A DNA stretch of 64,000 nucleotides, taken from CAZTDU01 sp050248795. Its GTDB lineage: Bacteria > Pseudomonadota > Gammaproteobacteria > Burkholderiales > SG8-39. The translations under genes were made by a program, and so were the position numbers. The stretch spans positions 1 through 64,000 of the forward strand of contig JBFWRS010000017.1 of the NCBI GenBank assembly GCA_050248795.1, written 5' to 3'. Shown here piece after piece: positions 1-8,134 of the stretch (positions are counted from its first letter, which is position 1; each line of letters starts with the position of its first letter). Under the pieces are notes generated by a model. The model made no database searches and was not told the DNA's origin. It worked only from the letters and a program-made list of their open reading frames with translations.

Positions 1-321
1 GCGGTTTCAACAAGGGAAATCTTCTCGGATTCCGCGTTGACACGGGATACGGAACCGCTCAAAATGTCGGCCTTTTTGCCGGGGCAAGGCCGCAACGACC
101 TGGAGCCTGTCGTGACGCGCCGCTACCCCGAGGTTGCCAGGCACCTGGACTGGCTGCGCAAGCGCAGCCCGCAGGCGCGGATGACGGGCTCCGGCGCATG
201 TGTTTTTGCGGAGTACACGACGGAAGGCGAGGCGCGCGCCTTCCATTCGCAGTTGCCGGAGACGATGCATGGCTTTGTCGCGCAGGGCCTGGAGCGTCAC
301 CCGCTTCGCATGGATGATTGA
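1..321 (+). CDS. ispE: 4-diphosphocytidyl-2-C-methyl-D-erythritol kinase, C-terminal part
   Basis: This is the 3' end of ispE, cut by the left edge of the window; the reading frame is open from base 1. IspE is a cytoplasmic GHMP kinase that phosphorylates CDP-methylerythritol in the MEP isoprenoid pathway. About 106 residues remain. They include the family segment FLPGQGRNDLEPVV, where the Asn-Asp-Leu-Glu-Pro string is typical of IspE, and the glycine-rich MTGSGACVF motif of the C-terminal GHMP domain. It lies just upstream of tRNA-Gln and prs, the usual betaproteobacterial order. The start and the ATP-binding N-terminus are outside the window. Confidence 0.93.
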   Translation, partial: AVSTREIFSDSALTRDTEPLKMSAFLPGQGRNDLEPVVTRRYPEVARHLDWLRKRSPQARMTGSGACVFAEYTTEGEARAFHSQLPETMHGFVAQGLERHPLRMDD

Positions 322-329
322 GTTTCAGC

Positions 330-407
330 TGGGGCGTCGCCAAGCTGGTCTAAGGCACCGGATTTTGATTCCGGCATTCCGAGGTTCGAATCCTCGCGCC
401 CCAGCCA
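330..407 (+). tRNA. tRNA-Gln (anticodon TTG)
   Basis: The acceptor arms TGGGGCG and CGCCCCA pair fully, followed by a G discriminator and an encoded CCA. The anticodon stem CCGGA/TCCGG encloses loop TTTTGAT, which places TTG at positions 34-36. The T arm carries GGTTCGAATCC. The gene sits between ispE and prs and is probably co-transcribed with them. Confidence 0.97.
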
Positions 408-456
408 CAGCAAACATGTGCGCCGCGCCAGCGGCGGGCGTGCAGGGATGAATACT

Positions 457-1419
457 ATGTCGCCGCATTCGGGAATGGAGCGCCTGATGGTGTTCACGGG
501 GAACGCGAATCCCCGGCTCGCCCAGGACGTCACCAAGCATCTCAACCTCGCATTGGGGCGGGCCATCGTCGGCCGGTTCTCCGATGGCGAGGTGATGGTG
601 GAGGTGCTGGAGAACGTGCGCGGCAAGGACGTTTTCGTGCTGCAGTCCACCTGCGCGCCCACCAACGACAGCCTGATGGAACTGCTGGTGATGGTAGACG
701 CGCTGAAGCGCTCGTCTGCGGCCCGGGTTACCGCGGCGATTCCCTACTTCGGCTATTCGCGGCAGGATCGCCGGCCGCGCTCGGCGCGCGTCGCGATCAG
801 CGCCAAGGTGGTGGCGAACATGCTGACCTCGGTGGGCGTGGCGCGCGTGCTGACGATGGACCTGCATGCGGACCAGATCCAGGGCTTCTTCGACATCCCG
901 GTGGACAACATCTACGCCGCGCCGGTGCTGCTGGGCGACGTGTGGAAGCAGCGCTACGACGACGTGGTCGTGGTGTCGCCCGACGTGGGCGGCGTGGTCC
1001 GGGCGCGGGCGCTCGCCAAGCGCCTGGAATCGGACCTTGCCATCATCGACAAGCGCCGGCCGAAGGCCAACGTGTCGGAGGTCATGAACGTCATCGGCGA
1101 AGTCGAAGGCCGCACCTGCGTGATCATGGACGACATGGTCGACACCGCCGGCACGCTGTGCAAGGCGGCGCAGGTGCTGAAGGAGCAGGGCGCAAAGCGC
1201 GTGGTCGCGTACTGCACGCACCCGGTGCTTTCCGGCGGGGCGGTGGCGCGGATCGCGGATTCGGACATGGACGAGCTGGTCGTCACCGACACGATTCCGC
1301 TAGGCGAGGATGCGCGCGCATGCGGGAAGATCCGGCAGTTGACGGTGGCGGGGCTGCTCGCCGAAACCATACTCAGGATCTTCAACGAGGATTCGGTGAG
1401 TTCGTTGTTCATCGAGTAG
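457..1419 (+). CDS. prs: ribose-phosphate pyrophosphokinase
   Basis: Makes PRPP from ribose 5-phosphate and ATP for purine, pyrimidine, His, Trp and NAD synthesis in the cytoplasm. The start chosen is ATG 457, with AGGGA eight bases upstream, giving 320 residues, near the family length; in-frame ATGs at 448 and 475 are alternatives. Visible motifs are the N-terminal MVFTGNANPRLAQDV, the Mg/ATP-binding region YFGYSRQDRRPR, the PRPP-synthase signature DLHADQIQGFFDIPVDN and the PRPP loop VIMDDMVDTAGT. It follows tRNA-Gln and precedes rplY by about 75 bases, which suggests one transcription unit. Confidence 0.96.
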   Translation: MSPHSGMERLMVFTGNANPRLAQDVTKHLNLALGRAIVGRFSDGEVMVEVLENVRGKDVFVLQSTCAPTNDSLMELLVMVDALKRSSAARVTAAIPYFGYSRQDRRPRSARVAISAKVVANMLTSVGVARVLTMDLHADQIQGFFDIPVDNIYAAPVLLGDVWKQRYDDVVVVSPDVGGVVRARALAKRLESDLAIIDKRRPKANVSEVMNVIGEVEGRTCVIMDDMVDTAGTLCKAAQVLKEQGAKRVVAYCTHPVLSGGAVARIADSDMDELVVTDTIPLGEDARACGKIRQLTVAGLLAETILRIFNEDSVSSLFIE

Positions 1420-1494
1420 GCGGACAACGGACAAGCCATCAACCATCCGTCTGTGCCCGGTCGCGGGCCTGGCGGATTCACGAAAGGAAGTGCA

Positions 1495-2190
1495 ATGAAA
1501 TTCGATATCGAAGCGCGCAAGCGCGAAGCGCAGGGAACGGGTGCGAGCCGCCGTCTGCGCAATGCCGGCAAGGTGCCCGGCATCGTCTATGGCGGGGACA
1601 AGGATCCGGTCAACCTGGAACTGAGCCAGAAGGACATGCTGCGCAACCTCTCGAACGAGAAGTTCCACGCATCCATCCTCACGCTCAAGGTGGACGGCGC
1701 GGCAGAATCGGTGCTGCTGCGCGCCTTCAACATGCATCCGTGGAAGGCGCAGGTGCAGCACGTGGATTTCCAGCGCGTGTCCAAGGACCGCAAGATCCAC
1801 ATGAAGGTGCCGCTGCACTTCGTCAACGCCGAGACTTCGCCCGGCGTGAAGCTGCAAGGTGGCCTCGTCAGTCACGTGATGAACGAGATCAACATCACCT
1901 GCTTCCCGGACGACCTGCCGGAGTACGTCGAGGTGGACCTGGGCCAGATGTCGATCGGAAACTCGGTGCACGTCAAGGACCTGAGCCTGCCCAAGGGCGT
2001 CGAAGTGGTGCTGCACCGTGCGGAAAACCCGGTGGTCGCCTCGGTACTCGTGCCCAAGCTGATCACCGAGGAGGAGACGGCCGCCGCCGATGCGACGCCT
2101 GCCGCCGCCGACGTGCCCGCCACGGCGCAGGCCGCCCCCGAAAAGGCAGCGGAGGGCGACGCCGCCAAGGCCGCCGAGAAGAAGAAGTAA
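1495..2190 (+). CDS. rplY: 50S ribosomal protein L25 (general stress protein Ctc form)
   Basis: Binds 5S rRNA in the large ribosomal subunit. At 231 residues this is the long CTC/TL5 form: an N-terminal L25 domain (about 1-95, starting MKFDIEARKREAQGTGASRR with the VPGIVYGG strand), a C-terminal beta domain (about 100-195), and an Ala/Glu/Lys-rich tail. ATG 1495 is preceded by GAAAGGAAG at good spacing, so the longer upstream reading frame is rejected. It ends 3 bases before pth. The L25-Pth pairing is conserved across proteobacteria. Confidence 0.96.
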   Translation: MKFDIEARKREAQGTGASRRLRNAGKVPGIVYGGDKDPVNLELSQKDMLRNLSNEKFHASILTLKVDGAAESVLLRAFNMHPWKAQVQHVDFQRVSKDRKIHMKVPLHFVNAETSPGVKLQGGLVSHVMNEINITCFPDDLPEYVEVDLGQMSIGNSVHVKDLSLPKGVEVVLHRAENPVVASVLVPKLITEEETAAADATPAAADVPATAQAAPEKAAEGDAAKAAEKKK

Positions 2191-2193
2191 GCC

Positions 2194-2769
2194 TTGCCGG
2201 GGATCCGCCTCATCGTCGGGCTGGGCAACCCCGGCAAGGACTACGAGCGCACGCGGCACAACGCCGGGTTCTGGTGCATCGAGCGCTTCGCTGCCGCCAA
2301 TGGCATCGACATGCGCAAGGACACCAAGTACCAGGCGCTGGTCGGCCGGCATGCCGGCGGCGCGTGGCTGGTCATGCCGCAGACGTTCATGAACGGCAGC
2401 GGCAGGCCGGTGCACATGCTCGCGGGCTTCTTCAAGATCGCACCGGAAGAGATTCTGGTGCTGCACGACGAGCTCGACTTTCCCCCCGGCACGGCGAAGA
2501 TGAAGCAGGGCGGCGGCATCGCCGGCCATAACGGCCTCCGCGACATCTCGCAGCGCATCGGCAGCCATGATTACTGGCGGGTGCGCATCGGCATCGGCCA
2601 CCCGGGAGACAAGCGGCAGGTCGAGCACTACGTGCTGCAGAAGCCGTCGCCGGAGGACCGCGCCGCGATCGAGCAGACGGTCGCGAAGACGGTCGAGATC
2701 CTGCCGCTTTGCCTCGCCGGCGACATGCAGAGCGCGATGCTGAAGCTGCATACGAAAGACAAGGCTTGA
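2194..2769 (+). CDS. pth: peptidyl-tRNA hydrolase
   Basis: Cleaves peptidyl-tRNA released from stalled ribosomes, recycling tRNA in the cytoplasm. The 191-residue product is of normal length. It shows RLIVGLGNPGKDYERTRHN with the catalytic His in TRHNAGF, the FMNGSG motif with the tRNA-contacting Asn, and the HDELDF segment with the catalytic Asp. The start is TTG 2194, three bases after rplY. Its stop overlaps the TTG start of ychF as TTGA, so translational coupling is likely. Confidence 0.95.
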   Translation: MPGIRLIVGLGNPGKDYERTRHNAGFWCIERFAAANGIDMRKDTKYQALVGRHAGGAWLVMPQTFMNGSGRPVHMLAGFFKIAPEEILVLHDELDFPPGTAKMKQGGGIAGHNGLRDISQRIGSHDYWRVRIGIGHPGDKRQVEHYVLQKPSPEDRAAIEQTVAKTVEILPLCLAGDMQSAMLKLHTKDKA

Positions 2770-3860
2770 GCCTCAAATGCGGCATCGTCGGCTTGCCGAA
2801 CGTCGGCAAGTCCACGCTCTTCAACGCGCTCACCAAGGCGGGGATCGCGGCCGAGAACTATCCCTTCTGCACCATCGAGCCGAACGTCGGCATCGTCGAG
2901 GTGCCGGATCCGCGCCTGGCGAAACTTGCGGACATCGAAAAGCCGCAGAAGCTCATTCCCGCGGTGGTGGAGTTCGTCGACATTGCCGGGCTGGTCGCCG
3001 GCGCATCCAGGGGCGAGGGCCTCGGCAACCAGTTCCTCGCCAACATCCGCGAGACCGATGCGATCGCGCATGTGGTGCGCTGCTTCGAGGACCCGAACGT
3101 CATCCACGTCGCCAACAAGGTCGACCCTGTCGCCGACATCGAGGTGATCAACACCGAGCTGGCCCTGGCGGACCTCGCGGCGGTGGAGAAGCAGTTGTCG
3201 AAGTCCACCAAGGTGGCGAAATCAGGCGGCGACAAGGAAGCGCAGCGCCTGGTCGCGGTGCTGGAAAAGGCGATGACGGCGCTGGACAAGGCGCAGCCGG
3301 TGAGGACGATCGACTGGTCGAAGGAGGAGCTCGTCGTGCTGCGGCCGCTGTTCCTCCTCACCATGAAGCCGACCATGTACGTGGCCAACGTCTCCGAACA
3401 CGGCTTCAAGGACAACCCGCTGCTTGCCGCGGTGGAAGCGCATGCGAAGAAGGAAGGCGCACCGGTGGTGGCGATCTGCGCGGCGATGGAATCGCAGATC
3501 GCCGAGCTGAGCGACGAGGACAAGGCGATCTTCCTCGCCGACATGGGCATGGAGGAACCCGGCCTGAACCGCGTGATCCGCGCGGGCTACGCGCTGATGG
3601 GCCTGCAGACCTACTTCACCGCCGGTCCCAAGGAAGTGCGCGCCTGGACCGTGCCCGTGGGCGCCACCGCGCCGCAGGCCGCGGGCGTGATCCACACCGA
3701 TTTCGAGAAGGGATTCATCCGCGCGGAAGTCACGGCCTACGACGACTACGTCGCCTGCAAAGGCGAGCAGGGCGCCAAGGAGGCGGGCAAGCTCCGGGTC
3801 GAGGGCAAGGAGTACGTGGTGCGCGACGGCGACGTCATGCACTTCCGCTTCAACGTCTGA
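2766..3860 (+). CDS. ychF: redox-regulated ribosome-binding ATPase YchF (OLA1 family)
   Basis: A GTPase-fold protein that prefers ATP and binds ribosomes. The start is TTG 2766, overlapping the pth stop as TTGA. It gives MSLKCGIVGLPNVGKSTLFN and 364 residues, matching the family length. The P-loop is GLPNVGKST at residues 8-16, the Walker B-like region is VEFVDIAGLVAGA, and the C-terminal TGS domain carries the TYFTAGPKEVRAWTV segment and ends in DGDVMHFRFNV. Longer upstream starts would run into pth. Confidence 0.97.
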   Translation: MSLKCGIVGLPNVGKSTLFNALTKAGIAAENYPFCTIEPNVGIVEVPDPRLAKLADIEKPQKLIPAVVEFVDIAGLVAGASRGEGLGNQFLANIRETDAIAHVVRCFEDPNVIHVANKVDPVADIEVINTELALADLAAVEKQLSKSTKVAKSGGDKEAQRLVAVLEKAMTALDKAQPVRTIDWSKEELVVLRPLFLLTMKPTMYVANVSEHGFKDNPLLAAVEAHAKKEGAPVVAICAAMESQIAELSDEDKAIFLADMGMEEPGLNRVIRAGYALMGLQTYFTAGPKEVRAWTVPVGATAPQAAGVIHTDFEKGFIRAEVTAYDDYVACKGEQGAKEAGKLRVEGKEYVVRDGDVMHFRFNV

Positions 3861-3870
3861 TCGACGTACC

Positions 3871-4692
3871 ATGGCGGCCATGCGTACCGCCCTGATCGCG
3901 CTGCTGGCACTGGTGCTTCCGCAGATGTCGGCGGCGAGCGAGCTGCCGATCTTCGACGCCCACGTGCACTACTCGCACGATGCCTGGGACAACCTGCCGC
4001 CGAAGGACGCGATCGCGATTCTGCGCAAGGCGGGGGTGAAGCGGGCGCTGGTATCGAGCTCCGGCGACGACGGCCAGCAGCGCCTGTTCATCGAGGCGCC
4101 GGACATCATCCTGCCGTCGCTGCGGCCGTATCGTTCGCGCGGCGAGATCGGCAGCTGGGTGCGCGATCCCAGCATGCCCGGCTACCTCGAAGAGCGGTTG
4201 AAGAAATACCGCTACGTCGCCATCGGCGAATTCCACCTCTACGGCGCGGATGCCGACCTGCCGGGGCCCCGGCGCATGGTGGAACTCGCGCGCCAGTACA
4301 AACTCTATCTGCACGCGCATTCGGATGCCGACGCGGTGGAACGCCTGTTCCGGCAGTGGCCCGAGGCGCGCATCCTGTGGGCGCACTCCGGCTTCGACCA
4401 GCCAGCCAACGTGCGCGAGATGCTCAAGAAACATCGCAAGCTGTGGTGCGACCTTGCGTTCCGCACCGACCACGGCTCGGGCGGCAAGCCGCCGCCGGAG
4501 TGGCGCGCGCTGTTCCTGGAGTTTCCTGACCGCTTCACGGTCGGCTCCGACACCTTCACGCCGGAGCGCTGGCACTACATCCCCGAACACGCGAGGTGGT
4601 CACGCCAATGGCTGTCGGACCTGCCGAAAGACGTTGCCGAGCAGATCGCCTGGAAGAACGGCGAGCGCCTGTTCGGCGGCATGCTGCGCTAG
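3871..4692 (+). CDS. exported amidohydrolase-2-type metal-dependent hydrolase
   Basis: A 273-residue protein with a hydrophobic signal peptide (about 1-22, ending SAAS). It is followed by an amidohydrolase barrel: FDAHVHYSHD near residue 30 supplies the first metal-binding His pair, LHAHSDAD and WAHSG supply later His residues, and VGSDTF supplies the catalytic Asp. That set fits the amidohydrolase-2/TIM-barrel superfamily. The substrate cannot be read from the sequence. It begins 10 bases after ychF and overlaps the next gene, so it probably forms a unit with the YtkA-like and MauG-like genes. Periplasmic location is inferred from the leader. Confidence 0.72.
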   Translation: MAAMRTALIALLALVLPQMSAASELPIFDAHVHYSHDAWDNLPPKDAIAILRKAGVKRALVSSSGDDGQQRLFIEAPDIILPSLRPYRSRGEIGSWVRDPSMPGYLEERLKKYRYVAIGEFHLYGADADLPGPRRMVELARQYKLYLHAHSDADAVERLFRQWPEARILWAHSGFDQPANVREMLKKHRKLWCDLAFRTDHGSGGKPPPEWRALFLEFPDRFTVGSDTFTPERWHYIPEHARWSRQWLSDLPKDVAEQIAWKNGERLFGGMLR

Positions 4693-5042
4693 CCGCGCTG
4701 CTTGCGGCCGCCAGCGCAGCGACCACGCTTGCGTGCGAGCTGCCGGACGCGAAGCGCATCCAGGGCGCGAAGCACAGCATCGCCTATCGCACCGTGCCCG
4801 CGCGCATCAGCGTCGGCGAGCATTTCATGCTGGAGATTGCGGTGTGTCCGGCGGCTGCCGAACTGAGGGCGAACGCGCACATGCCGGAACATCGCCATGG
4901 CATGAACTACCGCCCGACGCTCGCGCCGGCGGACGCGGGGCGCTACCGCTCCGAGGGCTGGCTGTTCCACATGCCAGGACGCTGGGAGTTCGTGTTCGAC
5001 GTGGGCGGCGAGCGGCTTACCGACAGCCTGCGGCTGGAGTGA
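4608..5042 (+). CDS. small YtkA-like secreted protein
   Basis: A predicted exported protein with a mature part of about 110 residues. The frame has no ATG, GTG or TTG close to its hydrophobic leader (LAALLAAASAATTLAC), so the start must lie inside the upstream gene, at ATG 4608 or GTG 4596. Either gives an unusually long n-region. The mature part carries MPEHRHGMNYRP followed by GWLFHMPGRWEFVF, which resembles the YtkA/FixH immunoglobulin-like fold often found beside respiratory or copper-linked proteins. Its stop overlaps the GTG start of the MauG-like gene as GTGA. Function unknown; a role with the di-heme protein is inferred from context only. Confidence 0.6.
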   Translation: MAVGPAERRCRADRLEERRAPVRRHAALAALLAAASAATTLACELPDAKRIQGAKHSIAYRTVPARISVGEHFMLEIAVCPAAAELRANAHMPEHRHGMNYRPTLAPADAGRYRSEGWLFHMPGRWEFVFDVGGERLTDSLRLE

Positions 5043-6229
5043 AGCGGCTCGTCGGCATCCTGCTCGCGTGCATGGCAGGATCAGCCGCGGCGCAACTGCT
5101 CGACTACAGTGCAGCCGAGTTGCGCAGCATCCTGCGGCACGGACCGTGGCCTGCAGCGTGGTCGCCGGATCCGTCGAATCGCCTCTCCGGCAACGCGCAG
5201 GCAATCGACTGGGGACGGCAGTTGTTCTTCGAGCCGCGGCTGTCGAAGGGCGGCGCGGCACCCTGCGCGCGCTGTCACCTGCCGGCGCGAAGCTGGCAGG
5301 ACGGCCTGCCGCGCGGCCATGGCCTCGAGCCGGGCGATCGCAACACGCTCAGTCTCCTGAACGTGCGCTACCAGCGCTGGTTCGGCTGGGATGGCGCCGG
5401 CGACTCGCTGTGGGCGCAAAGCATCCGCCCGATCATCGATGCGCGCGAAATGGGCCTCTCGCCCGGCGAGGTGGCCGCGCTGGTACGCGGCGATGCACAG
5501 CACGCCTGCGGCTACGAGAAGTCCTTCGGCGTGCCTCCCCCTGGCGACGACGAGGCGCTGCTCGCCGGCGTCGGCAAGGCGCTGGCGGCGTTCCAGGAGA
5601 CGCTGGTCTCCGCGCGCACGCCCTTCGACGACTTCAGGGATGCGCTGGAACGCGGCGACCGCGCCGAGGCCGCGCGCTATCCGCTGGATGCCCAGCGCGG
5701 CCTGCGCATCTTCGTCGGCAGGGGCGCCTGCAACCTCTGCCATGTCGGCCCGACGTTCAGCAACGGCGAATTCGACGACATCGGCGTACCGTTCTTCATC
5801 GCACCGGGCAAGGTGGATCCAGGGCGTCACGGCGGCATCGTGCGCCTGCGGCAGAACCCGTTCAACCTGCTCGGGCGCCATAGCGACGATGCCACGCGCG
5901 CGAGCGCGACGCGCACGCGCCATGTCGCGCTCGAGCACCGCAACTTCGGCGAGTTCAAGGTGCCGGGTTTGCGCAACGTCGCGCAGACCGCGCCCTATAC
6001 GCACCACGGTCGGCTCGCCACGCTGGAGGACGTGATCCGGCACTACTCCGACATGGATCCCGATCGCATCCATTCGGACGGCGTGGCGATCCTGCGACCT
6101 TTGAAGCTCGACGCGGGCGGGATGCGCGACCTCGCCGCGTTCCTCGCATCTCTCAGCGAGCGCGAGCCCGCGCCGCTGGCGCCGCCGCTCAGGCGTGCGT
6201 GCGGATCTCCGCCACCGCTTCGGGATTGA
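5039..6229 (+). CDS. MauG/CcpA-type di-heme cytochrome c peroxidase family protein
   Basis: A 396-residue periplasmic protein starting at GTG 5039 with a leader ending GSAAAQ. Two c-type heme sites are visible: CARCH in the N-terminal half (near residue 75) and CNLCH in the C-terminal half (near residue 233). This is the two-domain layout of bacterial di-heme peroxidases and MauG. The pair LFFEPRLSKGG before the first heme and FKVPGLRNVAQTAPYTHHG near the end are family hallmarks. Members reduce peroxide or oxidise protein or quinol substrates; which applies here is not visible. The last 41 bases overlap the 3' end of the convergent acyl-CoA ligase gene. Confidence 0.85.
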   Translation: MKRLVGILLACMAGSAAAQLLDYSAAELRSILRHGPWPAAWSPDPSNRLSGNAQAIDWGRQLFFEPRLSKGGAAPCARCHLPARSWQDGLPRGHGLEPGDRNTLSLLNVRYQRWFGWDGAGDSLWAQSIRPIIDAREMGLSPGEVAALVRGDAQHACGYEKSFGVPPPGDDEALLAGVGKALAAFQETLVSARTPFDDFRDALERGDRAEAARYPLDAQRGLRIFVGRGACNLCHVGPTFSNGEFDDIGVPFFIAPGKVDPGRHGGIVRLRQNPFNLLGRHSDDATRASATRTRHVALEHRNFGEFKVPGLRNVAQTAPYTHHGRLATLEDVIRHYSDMDPDRIHSDGVAILRPLKLDAGGMRDLAAFLASLSEREPAPLAPPLRRACGSPPPLRD

Positions 6230-8129
6230 CCAGGGAGCTGAGGTCGCCCGGGTCCTCGCCCAGGTAGGCTGCGCGGATGACGCGGCGCATGATTTTCAGG
6301 TTGCGCGTCTTCGGCAGGTCGGACACCAGCAGCACCGCCTTCGGCCTGAAAGGCACGCCGAGTCCGTGCACCACCACGCGCGACAGTTCGTCCTGTAGCG
6401 CCGCGGTGGCCTCAATGCCCGCTTTCAGGCTGCACACCAGCACCAGCGCCTGGCCCTTGATCGGATCGGGCACGCCGATCGCCGCCGCCTCGCCGAGCTT
6501 GCGGGTGCCCATCAGCAAGGCCTCGATCTCGGCCGGGCCGGTGCGCTTGCCCGCGATCTTCAGCGTGTCGTCCGAGCGACCCCAGATGTACCAGTGCCCG
6601 TCCGGGTCGCGGCTGGCGAAGTCGCCGTGGTGCCAGATGCCCGGCCAGGTGCTCCAGTAGTTGGCGATGTAGCGTTCGTCGTCGTGCCACAGGCTGCGCG
6701 TCAGCCCCATGGTTGGGCGGCGCATCACCAGCTCGCCCACGGTGCCTGCAGGCACCGGGCGTCCGGCCTCGTCGACCACGTCCGCGCCGGTGCCGGGCAC
6801 CGGTGTGTTGAATGCGCAGGGCTTGAGCGGACGCAACAGGCAACAGGCGAGGATGCCCATCATCTCGGTGCCGCCGGAGAAGTTCAGCAGCGGCACGCGG
6901 CGCCCGCCGACGCGCTCGAACAGCCACGCCCAGGCCTCCGGCGTCCACGGCTCGCCGCTCGACACCATCACGCGCAGTGCGGCAAGGTCATGCGACTTCC
7001 ATGGTTCGCTGCCTTGTGCCATGAAGGTCCTGATGGTCGTCGGCGCGACGCCGAGGTAACTCACGCGGTGCTCGGACGCGAGGCGCCACATGCGATCGGC
7101 GTCGGGAAAGTTCGGCGCGCCTTCGACCAGCACCAGCGTCGCGCCGACGATGGGCGTGGTGAACACGATCAGCGGACCCACCACCCAGCCCATGTCCGAC
7201 ATCCACAGCATCCGGTCCTCGGGCTTCAGGTCCATGCAGATCGCGAGGTCGAGCACGATCTTCGCCGGGAAGCCGGCATGCGCATGCACCACGCCCTTGG
7301 GCTTGCCGGTGGTGCCCGAGGTGAACACCAGCAGGTACGGGTCGTCCGCGCCCATCTCCTCGGTGGGCGCATCATCCGGCTGCGCGGCGACCAGGTCGTG
7401 CCACCAGTGGTCGCGGCCGGTACGCATCGATACCGGGTTGCCGGCGCGCTTCAGCACGATGACGTGTTCCAGCGCCGGCGCCTGCGCGGCCGCCTCGTCG
7501 ACGATGGCCTTCGCATCCACCGGCTTGCCGCGGCGCGAGGTGCCGTCGACGCATACCAGCGCTTTTGCGCGGCCCAGCTCCAGCCGCGACAGCATCGCAT
7601 CCGCGCCAAAGCCGGAAAAGAGCGGCATCACGATGGCGCCGATCTTCGCCGCGGCCAGCATCGAGATCATCGCCTCGGGCACGTTCGGCAGGTAGATCGC
7701 CACCACCTCGCCGCGGCCGATGCCGAGCGCGCGCAAGGCGCCGGCGAAGCGGCAGACTTCGCGATCCAGCTCGCGGTAGCTGAAGCTCGCACGCGCTCCA
7801 TCTTCGCCCTCCCAGGCGAGCGCCTGCTTGTCCCAGGTGGGCGTGCCGCGCCAGCGGTCGAGCGCGTTCAGCACCACGTTGGTGGTGCCGCCCACGCACC
7901 AGCGCGTCCACGGCGCGCCGCGCGACTCGTCCAGCACGCGCTCGTACCGCCGATAGAAGCGCCAGTCCAGGTGCCTCAGCAGCGCGTCGTAGAACCGTGC
8001 AGGTTCGGCGTCCGCCCGCCGCAGCAGTTCGTCAAGGTCGCGGACGCCGATCGCGGCGATGAACCGCGTCAGGTTCGCCTGCGCGAGCGTGCCGGCATCA
8101 GGCTCCCAGGCATAGGAACCTGCGGACAC
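6189..8129 (-). CDS. acetoacetyl/acetyl-CoA synthetase-like AMP-forming ligase
   Basis: An ANL-superfamily enzyme that activates a carboxylate as acyl-AMP and then acyl-CoA. Start GTG 8129 gives 646 residues, typical of the acetyl/acetoacetyl-CoA synthetase clade. Motifs in order: the LLVFTSGTTGKPKGVVHAH phosphate loop, LNFSGGTEMMG, the WHHGDFASRDPDGHWYIWGR hinge region, and a C-terminal KTRNLKIMRR with the catalytic Lys. It is the last gene of a minus-strand operon after a desaturase and an aldehyde dehydrogenase, so a longer-chain or branched acid substrate is plausible. Substrate specificity is not resolved. Confidence 0.8.
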   Translation of the reverse strand: MSAGSYAWEPDAGTLAQANLTRFIAAIGVRDLDELLRRADAEPARFYDALLRHLDWRFYRRYERVLDESRGAPWTRWCVGGTTNVVLNALDRWRGTPTWDKQALAWEGEDGARASFSYRELDREVCRFAGALRALGIGRGEVVAIYLPNVPEAMISMLAAAKIGAIVMPLFSGFGADAMLSRLELGRAKALVCVDGTSRRGKPVDAKAIVDEAAAQAPALEHVIVLKRAGNPVSMRTGRDHWWHDLVAAQPDDAPTEEMGADDPYLLVFTSGTTGKPKGVVHAHAGFPAKIVLDLAICMDLKPEDRMLWMSDMGWVVGPLIVFTTPIVGATLVLVEGAPNFPDADRMWRLASEHRVSYLGVAPTTIRTFMAQGSEPWKSHDLAALRVMVSSGEPWTPEAWAWLFERVGGRRVPLLNFSGGTEMMGILACCLLRPLKPCAFNTPVPGTGADVVDEAGRPVPAGTVGELVMRRPTMGLTRSLWHDDERYIANYWSTWPGIWHHGDFASRDPDGHWYIWGRSDDTLKIAGKRTGPAEIEALLMGTRKLGEAAAIGVPDPIKGQALVLVCSLKAGIEATAALQDELSRVVVHGLGVPFRPKAVLLVSDLPKTRNLKIMRRVIRAAYLGEDPGDLSSLVNPEAVAEIRTHA

Positions 8130-8134
8130 GCCGC

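Noticed and set aside
942..2531. Long plus-strand frame of 529 codons across prs, rplY and pth
   Set aside because: It is an out-of-frame shadow rich in Arg/Gly/Ala, with no recognisable motif, across three well-supported genes.
1300..2751. Long minus-strand frame of 483 codons antisense to rplY and pth
   Set aside because: His/Val/Arg-rich antisense shadow caused by strong GC bias at third positions; no start signal or family match.
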